From Auanema rhodensis (taxonomy: Eukaryota; Nematoda; Chromadorea; Rhabditida; Rhabditidae), in the NCBI GenBank assembly GCA_964057225.1, contig OZ059898.1, positions 1,116,001 through 1,180,000 on the forward strand: DNA of 64,000 bases. The letters run 5' to 3'. The translations under genes were made by a program, and so were the position numbers. Position 1 is the stretch's first letter, and every line of letters starts with the position of its first letter. The notes beneath the pieces were generated by a model that saw nothing but the letters and a program-made list of their open reading frames with translations, did no database searches and was not told where the DNA came from. Shown one piece after another: positions 50,194-61,900 of the stretch.

Positions 50194-52650
50194 GTACATG
50201 GAAACTCAACATACACTAATGCATCATTTTTCGAACGATCATAACTAATTTTTGTATTAAGCGTTTCTCAATGTAGTATAGTGCATTTGATGCGGATTTT
50301 TAAGCTGCGTCGATCTGTGTTATCAGATTTGCGCTAGCTTTAAAATGCACCGAGATATCAACTGATATAAGTTCACACTTATATCCTCGATTTTCACCCT
50401 GAAGAATTAATTTTTTCGTTGAATAACATTGTCCATCGTCTTTGCCTTGAAAAATGGAATCTAAAAACATCTACTTTTTGCTAAATTATCTTGAAATTTT
50501 TCGAAAAAAGTTTTGTCAAAATGTTTTTGGAAGCAATGTTGAGTGTACATGGAAACTCAACATACACTAATGCATCATTTTTCAAACGATCATAACTAAT
50601 TTTTGTATTAAGCGTTTCTCAATGTAATATAGTGCATTCGATGCGGATTTTTAAGCTGCGTCGATCTGTGTTATCAGATTTGCGCTAGCTTAAAAATGCA
50701 CCGAGATATCAACTGATATAAGTTCACACTTATATCCTCGATTTTCACCCTGAAGAATTAATTTTTTCGTTGAATAACATTGTCCATCGTCTTTGCCTTG
50801 AAAAAAGGAATCTAAAAACATCTACTTTTTGCTAAATTATTTTGAAATTTTTCGAAAAAATTTTTGTCAAAATGTTTTTGGAAGCAATGTTGAGTGTACA
50901 TGGAAACTCAACATACACTAATGCATCATTTTTCAAACGATCATAACTAATTTTTGTATTAAGCGTTTCTCAATGTAATATAGTGCATTCGATGCGGATT
51001 TTTAAGCTGCGTCGATCTGTGTTATCAGATTTGCGCTAGCTTAAAAATGCACCGAGATATCAACTGATATAAGTTCACACTTATATCCTCGATTTTCACC
51101 CTGAAGAATTAATTTTTTCGTTGAATAACATTGTCCATCGTCTTTGCCTTGAAAAAAGGAATCTAAAAACATCTACTTTTTGCTAAATTATTTTGAAATT
51201 TTTCGAAAAAATTTTTGTCAAAATGTTTTTGGAAGCAATGTTGAGTGTACATGGAAACTCAACATACACTAATGCATCATTTTTCAAACGATCATAACTA
51301 ATTTTTGTATTAAGCGTTTCTCAATGTAGTATAGTGCATTTGATGCGGATTTTTAAGCTGCGTCGATCTGTGTTATCAGATTTGCGCTAGCTTAAAAATG
51401 CACCGAGATATCAACTGATATAAGTTCACACTTATATCCTCGATTTTCACCCTGAAGAATTAATTTTTTCGTTGAATAACATTGTCTATCGTCTTTGCCT
51501 TGAAAAATGGAATCTAAAAACATCTACTTTTTGCTAAATTATTTTGAAATTTTTCGAAAAAATTTTTGTCAAAATGTTTTTGGAAGCAATGTTGAGTGTA
51601 CATGGAAACTCAACATACACTAATGCATCATTTTTCAAACGATCATAACTAATTTTTGTATCAAGCGTTTCTCAATGTAGTATAGTGCATTCGATGCGGA
51701 TTTTTAAGCTGCGTCGATCTGTGTTATCAGATTTGCGCTAGCTTAAAAATGCACCGAGATATCAACTGATATAAGTTCACACTTATATCCTCGATTTTCA
51801 CCCTGAAGAATTAATTTTTTCGTTGAATAACATTGTCCATCGTCTTTGCCTTGAAAAAAGGAATCTAAAAACATCTACTTTTTGCTAAATTATTTTCAAA
51901 TTTTTCGAAAAAATTTTTGTCAAAATGTTTTTGGAAGCAATGTTGAGTGTACATGGAAACTCAACATACACTAATGCATCATTTTTCAAACGATCATAAC
52001 TAATTTTTGTATTAAGCGTTTCTCAATGTAATATAGTGCATTCGATGCGGATTTTTAAGCTGCGTCGATCTGTGTTATCAGATTTGCGCTAGCTTAAAAA
52101 TGCACCGAGATATCAACTGATATAAGTTCACACTTATATCCTCGATTTTCACCCTGAAGAATTAATTTTTTCGTTGAATAACATTGTCCATCGTCTTTGC
52201 CTTGAAAAAAGGAATCTAAAAACATCTACTTTTTGCTAAATTATTTTGAAATTTTTCGAAAAAATTTTTGTCAAAATGTTTTTGGAAGCAATGTTGAGTG
52301 TACATGGAAACTCAACATACACTAATGCATCATTTTTCAAACGATCATAACTAATTTTTGTATTAAGCGTTTCTCAATGTAGTATAGTGCATTCGATGCG
52401 GATTTTTGAGCTGCGTCTATCTGTGTTATCAGATTTGCGCTAGCTTAAAAATGCACCGAGATATCAACTGATATAAGTTCACACTTATGTCCTCGATTTT
52501 CACCCTGAAGAATTAATTTTTTCGTTGAATAACATTATCCATCGTCTTTGCCTTGAAAAATGGAATCTAAAAACATCTACTTTTTGCTAAATTATTTTGA
52601 AATTTTTCGAAAAAATTTTTGTCAAAATGTTTTTGGAAGCAATGTTGAGT

Positions 52651-55107
52651 GTACATGGAAACTCAACATACACTAATGCATCATTTTTCAAACGATCATA
52701 ACTAATTTTTGTATTAAGCGTTTCTCAATGTAGTATAGTGCATTTGATGCGGATTTTTAAGCTGCGTCGATCTGTGTTATCAGATTTGCGCTAGCTTTAA
52801 AATGCACCGAGATATCAACTGATATAAGTTCACACTTATATCCTCGATTTTCACCCTGAAGAATTAATTTTTTCGTTGAATAACATTGTCCATCGTCTTT
52901 GCCTTGAGAAAAGGAATCTAAAAACATCTACTTTTTGCTAAATTATTTTGAAATTTTTTGAAAAAATTTTTGTCAAAATGTTTTTGGAAGCAATGTTGAG
53001 TGTACATGGAAACTCAACATACACTAATGCATCATTTTTCAAACGATCATAACTAATTTTTGTATTAAGCGTTTCTCAATGTAGTATAGTGCATTCGATG
53101 CGGATTTTTAAGCTGCGTCGATCTGTGTTATCAGATTTGCGCTAGCTTTAAAATGCACCGAGATATCAACTGATATAAGTTCACACTTATATCCTCGATT
53201 TTCACCCTGAAGAATTAATTTTTTCGTTGAATAACATTGTCCATCGTCTTTGCCTTGAAAAAAGGAATCTAAAAACATCTACTTTTTGCTAAATTATTTT
53301 GAAATTTTTCGAAAAAATTTTTGTCAAAATGTTTTTGGAAGCAATGTTGAGTGTACATGGAAACTCAACATACACTAATGCATCATTTTTCAAACGATCA
53401 TAACTAATTTTTGTATTAAGCGTTTCTCAATGTAGTATAGTGCATTCGATGCGGATTTTTAAGCTGCGTCGATCTGTGTTATCAGATTTGCGCTAGCTTA
53501 AAAATGCACCGAGATATCAACTGATATAAGTTCACACTTATGTCCTCGATTTTCACCCTGAAGAATTAATTTTTTCGTTGAATAACATTATCCATCGTCT
53601 TTGCCTTGAAAAATGGAATCTAAAAACATCTACTTTTTGCTAAATTATTTTGAAATTTTTCGAAAAAATTTTTGTCAAAATGTTTTTGGAAGCAATGTTG
53701 AGTGTACATGGAAACTCAACATACACTAATGCATCATTTTTCAAACGATCATAACTAATTTTTGTATTAAGCGTTTCTCAATGTAGTATAGTGCATTTGA
53801 TGCGGATTTTTAAGCTGCGTCGATCTGTGTTATCAGATTTGCGCTAGCTTTAAAATGCACCGAGATATCAACTGATATAAGTTCACACTTATATCCTCGA
53901 TTTTCACCCTGAAGAATTAATTTTTTCGTTGAATAACATTGTCCATCGTCTTTGCCTTGAGAAAAGGAATCTAAAAACATCTACTTTTTGCTAAATTATT
54001 TTGAAATTTTTTGAAAAAATTTTTGTCAAAATGTTTTTGGAAGCAATGTTGAGTGTACATGGAAACTCAACATACACTAATGCATCATTTTTCAAACGAT
54101 CATAACTAATTTTTGTATTAAGCGTTTCTCAATGTAGTATAGTGCATTCGATGCGGATTTTTAAGCTGCGTCGATCTGTGTTATCAGATTTGCGCTAGCT
54201 TTAAAATGCACCGAGATATCAACTGATATAAGTTCACACTTATATCCTCGATTTTCACCCTGAAGAATTAATTTTTTCGTTGAATAACATTGTCCATCGT
54301 CTTTGCCTTGAAAAAAGGAATCTAAAAACATCTACTTTTTGCTAAATTATTTTGAAATTTTTCGAAAAAATTTTTGTCAAAATGTTTTTGGAAGCAATGT
54401 TGAGTGTACATGGAAACTCAACATACACTAATGCATCATTTTTCAAACGATCATAACTAATTTTTGTATTAAGCGTTTCTCAATGTAGTATAGTGCATTC
54501 GATGCGGATTTTTAAGCTGCGTCGATCTGTGTTATCAGATTTGCGCTAGCTTAAAAATGCACCGAGATATCAACTGATATAAGTTCACACTTATGTCCTC
54601 GATTTTCACCCTGAAGAATTAATTTTTTCGTTGAATAACATTATCCATCGTCTTTGCCTTGAAAAATGGAATCTAAAAACATCTACTTTTTGCTAAATTA
54701 TTTTGAAATTTTTCGAAAAAATTTTTGTCAAAATGTTTTTGGAAGCAATGTTGAGTGTACATGGAAACTCAACATACACTAATGCATCATTTTTCAAACG
54801 ATCATAACTAATTTTTGTATTAAGCGTTTCTCAATGTAGTATAGTGCATTTGATGCGGATTTTTAAGCTGCGTCGATCTGTGTTATCAGATTTGCGCTAG
54901 CTTTAAAATGCACCGAGATATCAACTGATATAAGTTCACACTTATATCCTCGATTTTCACCCTGAAGAATTAATTTTTTCGTTGAATAACATTGTCCATC
55001 GTCTTTGCCTTGAGAAAAGGAATCTAAAAACATCTACTTTTTGCTAAATTATTTTGAAATTTTTTGAAAAAATTTTTGTCAAAATGTTTTTGGAAGCAAT
55101 GTTGAGT
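52651..55107. repeat. Three-monomer higher-order unit of domain IV, two full copies plus one monomer
   Basis: M151-M153 and M154-M156 repeat a 95T/258G/309T copy, a 95C/ctttaaa/aaagg copy and a 190G/238A copy. M157 begins a third round. M158 then has the front of the second member but the atgg and tcttg end seen in M136, and it is followed by D as M136 is. The third round was thus terminated by an exchange inside M158. Confidence 0.78.
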
Positions 55108-55809
55108 GTACATGGAAACTCAACATACACTAATGCATCATTTTTCAAACGATCATAACTAATTTTTGTATTAAGCGTTTCTCAATGTAGTATAGTGCAT
55201 TCGATGCGGATTTTTAAGCTGCGTCGATCTGTGTTATCAGATTTGCGCTAGCTTTAAAATGCACCGAGATATCAACTGATATAAGTTCACACTTATATCC
55301 TCGATTTTCACCCTGAAGAATTAATTTTTTCGTTGAATAACATTGTCCATCGTCTTTGCCTTGAAAAATGGAATCTAAAAACATCTACTTTTTGCTAAAT
55401 TATCTTGAAATTTTTCGAAAAAATTTTTGTCAAAATGTTTTTGGAAGCAATGTTGAGTGTACATGGAAACTCAACATACACTAATGCATCATTTTTCAAA
55501 CGATCATAACTAATTTTTGTATTAAGCGTTTCTCAATGTAATATAGTGCATTCGATGCGGATTTTTAAGCTGCGTCGATCTGTGTTATCAGATTTGCGCT
55601 AGCTTAAAAATGCACCGAGATATCAACTGATATAAGTTCACACTTATATCCTCGATTTTCACCCTGAAGAATTAATTTTTTCGTTGAATAACATTGTCCA
55701 TCGTCTTTGCCTTGAAAAAAGGAATCTAAAAACATCTACTTTTTGCTAAATTATTTTGAAATTTTTCGAAAAAATTTTTGTCAAAATGTTTTTGGAAGCA
55801 ATGTTGAGT

Positions 55810-57915
55810 GTACATGGAAACTCAACATACACTAATGCATCATTTTTCAAACGATCATAACTAATTTTTGTATTAAGCGTTTCTCAATGTAGTGTAGTGC
55901 ATTCGATGCGGATTTTTAAGCTGCGTCGATCTGTGTTATCAGATTTGCGCTAGCTTAAAAATGCACCGAGATATCAACTGATATAAGTTCACACTTATGT
56001 CCTCGATTTTCACCCTGAAGAATTAATTTTTTCGTTGAATAACATTGTCCATCGTCTTTGCCTTGAGAAAAGGAATCTAAAAACATCTACTTTTTGCTAA
56101 ATTATTTTGAAATTTTTTGAAAAAATTTTTGTCAAAATGTTTTTGGAAGCAATGTTGAGTGTACATGGAAACTCAACATACACTAATGCATCATTTTTCA
56201 AACGATCATAACTAATTTTTGTATTAAGCGTTTCTCAATGTAGTATAGTGCATTCGATGCGGATTTTTAAGCTGCGTCGATCTGTGTTATCAGATTTGCG
56301 CTAGCTTTAAAATGCACCGAGATATCAACTGATATAAGTTCACACTTATATCCTCGATTTTCACCCTGAAGAATTAATTTTTTCGTTGAATAACATTGTC
56401 CATCGTCTTTGCCTTGAAAAAAGGAATCTAAAAACATCTACTTTTTGCTAAATTATTTTCAAATTTTTCGAAAAAATTTTTGTCAAAATGTTTTTGGAAG
56501 CAATGTTGAGTGTACATGGAAACTCAACATACACTAATGCATCATTTTTCAAACGATCTTAACTAATTTTTGTATTAAGCGTTTCTCAATGTAATATAGT
56601 GCATTCGATGCGGATTTTTAAGCTGCGTCGATCTGTGTTATCAGATTTGCGCTAGCTTAAAAATGCACCGAGATATCAACTGATATAAGTTCACACTTAT
56701 ATCCTCGATTTTCACCCTGAAGAATTAATTTTTTCGTTGAATAACATTGTCCATCGTCTTTGCCTTGAAAAAAGGAATCTAAAAACATCTACTTTTTGCT
56801 AAATTATTTTGAAATTTTTCGAAAAAATTTTTGTCAAAATGTTTTTGGAAGCAATGTTGAGTGTACATGGAAACTCAACATACACTAATGCATCATTTTT
56901 CAAACGATCATAACTAATTTTTGTATTAAGCGTTTCTCAATGTAGTATAGTGCATTCGATGCGGATTTTTAAGCTGCGTCGATCTGTGTTATCAGATTTG
57001 CGCTAGCTTAAAAATGCACCGAGATATCAACTGATATAAGTTCACACTTATGTCCTCGATTTTCACCCTGAAGAATTAATTTTTTCGTTGAATAACATTG
57101 TCCATCGTCTTTGCCTTGAGAAAAGGAATCTAAAAACATCTACTTTTTGCTAAATTATTTTGAAATTTTTTGAAAAAATTTTTGTCAAAATGTTTTTGGA
57201 AGCAATGTTGAGTGTACATGGAAACTCAACATACACTAATGCATCATTTTTCAAACGATCATAACTAATTTTTGTATTAAGCGTTTCTCAATGTAGTATA
57301 GTGCATTCGATGCGGATTTTTAAGCTGCGTCGATCTGTGTTATCAGATTTGCGCTAGCTTTAAAATGCACCGAGATATCAACTGATATAAGTTCACACTT
57401 ATATCCTCGATTTTCACCCTGAAGAATTAATTTTTTCGTTGAATAACATTGTCCATCGTCTTTGCCTTGAAAAAAGGAATCTAAAAACATCTACTTTTTG
57501 CTAAATTATTTTCAAATTTTTCGAAAAAATTTTTGTCAAAATGTTTTTGGAAGCAATGTTGAGTGTACATGGAAACTCAACATACACTAATGCATCATTT
57601 TTCAAACGATCATAACTAATTTTTGTATTAAGCGTTTCTCAATGTAATATAGTGCATTCGATGCGGATTTTTAAGCTGCGTCGATCTGTGTTATCAGATT
57701 TGCGCTAGCTTAAAAATGCACCGAGATATCAACTGATATAAGTTCACACTTATATCCTCGATTTTCACCCTGAAGAATTAATTTTTTCGTTGAATAACAT
57801 TGTCCATCGTCTTTGCCTTGAAAAAAGGAATCTAAAAACATCTACTTTTTGCTAAATTATTTTGAAATTTTTTGAAAAAATTTTTGTCAAAATGTTTTTG
57901 GAAGCAATGTTGAGT
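55810..57915. repeat. Three-monomer unit built around a chimeric copy, two copies
   Basis: M160-M162 and M163-M165 repeat three members: a copy with tatgtcc in front and gagaaaagg/ttttttg behind; a ctttaaa/ttttc copy; and a D copy. The first member joins the front of the M153 type to the end of the M151 type and has the normal cattgtcc, so the exchange lies between 190 and 238. M160 (85G, tagtgtag), M162 (cgatctta) and M165 (309T) each carry changes not shared by their partner. Confidence 0.7.
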
Positions 57916-58968
57916 GTACATGGAAACTCAACATACACTAATGCATCATTTTTCAAACGATCATAACTAATTTTTGTATTAAGCGTTTCTCAATGTAGTA
58001 TAGTGCATTTGATGCGGATTTTTAAGCTGCGTCGATCTGTGTTATCAGATTTGCGCTAGCTTTAAAATGCACCGAGATATCAACTGATATAAGTTCACAC
58101 TTATATCCTCGATTTTCACCCTGAAGAATTAATTTTTTCGTTGAATAACATTGTCCATCGTCTTTGCCTTGAGAAAAGGAATCTAAAAACATCTACTTTT
58201 TGCTAAATTATTTTGAAATTTTTTGAAAAAATTTTTGTCAAAATGTTTTTGGAAGCAATGTTGAGTGTACATGGAAACTCAACATACACTAATGCATCAT
58301 TTTTCAAACGATCATAACTAATTTTTGTATTAAGCGTTTCTCAATGTAGTATAGTGCATTCGATGCGGATTTTTAAGCTGCGTCGATCTGTGTTATCAGA
58401 TTTGCGCTAGCTTTAAAATGCACCGAGATATCAACTGATATAAGTTCACACTTATATCCTCGATTTTCACCCTGAAGAATTAATTTTTTCGTTGAATAAC
58501 ATTGTCCATCGTCTTTGCCTTGAAAAAAGGAATCTAAAAACATCTACTTTTTGCTAAATTATTTTCAAATTTTTCGAAAAAATTTTTGTCAAAATGTTTT
58601 TGGAAGCAATGTTGAGTGTACATGGAAACTCAACATACACTAATGCATCATTTTTCAAACGATCATAACTAATTTTTGTATTAAGCGTTTCTCAATGTAG
58701 TATAGTGCATTTGATGCGGATTTTTAAGCTGCGTCGATCTGTGTTATCAGATTTGCGCTAGCTTTAAAATGCACCGAGATATCAACTGATATAAGTTCAC
58801 ACTTATATCCTCGATTTTCACCCTGAAGAATTAATTTTTTCGTTGAATAACATTGTCCATCGTCTTTGCCTTGAAAAAAGGAATCTAAAAACATCTACTT
58901 TTTGCTAAATTATTTTGAAATTTTTCGAAAAAATTTTTGTCAAAATGTTTTTGGAAGCAATGTTGAGT

Positions 58969-61900
58969 GTACATGGAAACTCAACATACACTAATGCATC
59001 ATTTTTCAAACGATCATAACTAATTTTTGTATCAAGCGTTTCTCAATGTAGTAGAGTGCATTCGATGCGGATTTTTAAGCTGCGTCGATCTGTGTTATCA
59101 GATTTGCGCTAGCTTAAAAATGCACCGAGATATCAACTGATATAAGTTTACACATATATCCTCGATTTTCACCCTGAAGAATTAATTTTTTCGTTGAATA
59201 ACATTGTCCATCGTCTTTGCCTTGAAAAATGGAATCTAAAAACATCTACTTTTTGCTGAATTATTTTGAAATTTTTCGAAAAAATTTTTGTCAAAATGTT
59301 TTTGGAAGCAATGTTGAGTGTACATGGAAACTCAACATACACTAATGCATCATTTTTCAAACGATCATAACTAATTTTTGTATAAAGCGTTTCTCAATGT
59401 AGTATAGTGCATTCGATGCGGATTGTTAAGCTGCGTCGATCTGTGTTATCAGATTTGCGCTAGCTTAAAAATGCACCGAGATATCAACTGATATAAGTTC
59501 ACACTTATATCCTCGATTTTCACCCTGAAGAATTAATTTTTTCGTTGATTAACATTGTCCATCGTCTTTGCCTTGAAAAATGGAATCTAAAAACATCTAC
59601 TTTTTGCTGAATTATTTTGAAATTTTTCGAAAAAATTTTTGTCAAAATGTTTTTGGAAGCAATGTTGAGTGTACATGGAAACTCAACATACACTAATGCA
59701 TCATTTTTCAAACGATCATAACTAATTTTTGTATTAAGCGTTTCTCAATGTAGTATAGTGCATTCGATGCGGATTTTTAAGCTGCGTCGATCTGTGTTAT
59801 CAGATTTGCGCTAGCTTAAAAATGCACCGAGATATCAACTGATATAAGTTCACACTTATATCCTCGATTTTCACCCTGAAGAATTAATTTTTTCGTTGAA
59901 TAACATTGTCTATCGTCTTTGCCTTGAAAAATGGAATCTAAAAACATCTACTTTTTGCTAAATTATTTTGAAATTTTTCGAAAAAATTTTTGTCAAAATG
60001 TTTTTGGAAGCAATGTTGAGTGTACATGGAAACTCAACATACACTAATGCATCATTTTTCAAACGATCATAACTAATTTTTGTATCAAGCGTTTCTCAAT
60101 GTAGTATAGTGCATTCGATGCGGATTTTTAAGCTGCGTCGATCTGTGTTATCAGATTTGCGCTAGCTTAAAAATGCACCGAGATATCAACTGATATAAGT
60201 TCACACTTATATCCTCGATTTTCACCCTGAAGAATTAATTTTTTCGTTGAATAACATTGTCCATCGTCTTTGCCTTAAAAAAAGGAATCTAAAAACATCT
60301 ACTTTTTGCTAAATTATTTTGAAATTTTTTGAAAAAATTTTTGTCAAAATGTTTTTGGAAGCAATGTTGAGTGTACATGGAAACTCAACATACACTAATG
60401 CATCATTTTTCAAACGATCATAACTAATTTTTGTATTAAGCGTTTCTCAATGTTATATAGTGCATTCGATGCGGATTTTTAAGCTGCGTCGATCTGTGTT
60501 ATCAGATTTGCGCTAGCTTAAAAATGCACCGAGATATCAACTGATATAAGTTCACACTTATATCCTCGATTTTCACCCTGAAGAATTAATTTTTTCGTTG
60601 AATAACATTGTCCATCGTCTTTGCCTTGAAAAATGGAATCTAAAAACATCTACTTTTTGCTAAATTATTTTGAAATTTTTTGAAAAAATTTTTGTCAAAA
60701 TGTTTTTGGAAGCAATGTTGAGTGTACATGGAAACTCAACATACACTAATGCATCATTTTTCAAACGATCATAACTAATTTTTGTATTAAGCGTTTCTCA
60801 ATGTAGTATAGTGCATTCGATGCGGATTTTTAAGCTGCGTCGATCTGTGTTATCAGATTTGCGCTAGCTTTAAAATGCACCGAGATATCAACTGATATAA
60901 GTTCACACTTATATCCTCGATTTTCACCCTGAAGAATTAATTTTTTCGTTGAATAACATTGTCCATCGTCTTTGCCTTGAAAAAAGGAATCTAAAAACAT
61001 CTACTTTTTGCTAAATTATTTTCAAATTTTTCGAAAAAATTTTTGTCAAAATGTTTTTGGAAGCAATGTTGAGTGTACATGGAAACTCAACATACACTAA
61101 TGCATCATTTTTCAAACGATCATAACTAATTTTTGTATTAAGCGTTTCTCAATGTAGTATAGTGCATTCGATGCGGATTTTTAAGCTGCGTCGATCTGTG
61201 TTATCAGATTTGCGCTAGCTTAAAAATGCACCGAGATATCAACTGATATAAGTTCACACTTATATCCTCGATTTTCACCCTGAAGAATTAATTTTTTCGT
61301 TGAATAACATTGTCCATCGTCTTTGCCTTGAAAAATGGAATCTAAAAACATCTACTTTTTGCTGAATTATTTTGAAATTTTTCGAAAAAATTTTTGTCAA
61401 AATGTTTTTGGAAGCAATGTTGAGTGTACATGGAAACTCAACATACACTAATGCATCATTTTTCAAACGATCATAACTAATTTTTGTATTAAGCGTTTCT
61501 CAATGTAGTATAGTGCATTCGATGCGGATTTTTAAGCTGCGTCGATCTGTGTTATCAGATTTGCGCTAGCTTAAAAATGCACCGAGATATCAACTGATAT
61601 AAGTTCACACTTATATCCTCGATTTTCACCCTGAAGAATTAATTTTTTCGTTGAATAACATTGTCCATCGTCTTTGCCTTGAAAAATGGAATCTAAAAAC
61701 ATCTACTTTTTGCTAAATTATTTTGAAATTTTTCGAAAAAATTTTTGTCAAAATGTTTTTGGAAGCAATGTTGAGTGTACATGGAAACTCAACATACACT
61801 AATGCATCATTTTTCAAACGATCATAACTAATTTTTGTATCAAGCGTTTCTCAATGTAGTATAGTGCATTCGATGCGGATTTTTAAGCTGCGTCGATCTG

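Larger units (their letters stand above)
45280..58968. repeat. Domain IV of the array (M130-M168), 190G/238A, 258G and 300C monomers
   Basis: Four marker changes define this domain. These are tatgtcc (190G; M131, 140, 143, 150, 153, 156, 160, 163), cattatcc (238A, usually with 190G), ttgagaaaagg (258G; M132, 134, 151, 154, 157, 160, 163, 166) and ttttc at 296-300 (300C; M133, 138, 141, 148, 161, 164, 167, with one more at M174). D-type copies with 83A are interspersed. The prevailing higher-order period is three monomers (1053 bp), in at least three separate tracts with different monomer composition. No gene or non-satellite insertion is present. Confidence 0.83.

Noticed and set aside
59169-59360. 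Antisense 63-codon open frame
   Set aside because: It begins with TTG and has no in-frame ATG until near the end. It is made of satellite sequence crossing the monomer junction and exists only because one base change removed a TAG. No ribosome-binding, domain or family feature is visible.
59520-59711. Antisense 63-codon open frame, second copy
   Set aside because: Same frame as at 59169 with one change (F to I) caused by gttgattaac. A periodic satellite by-product rather than a gene family.
61275-61466. Antisense 63-codon open frame, third copy
   Set aside because: Identical to the first frame and in the same monomer position. Most other copies have the stop, so there is no conservation of the reading frame.
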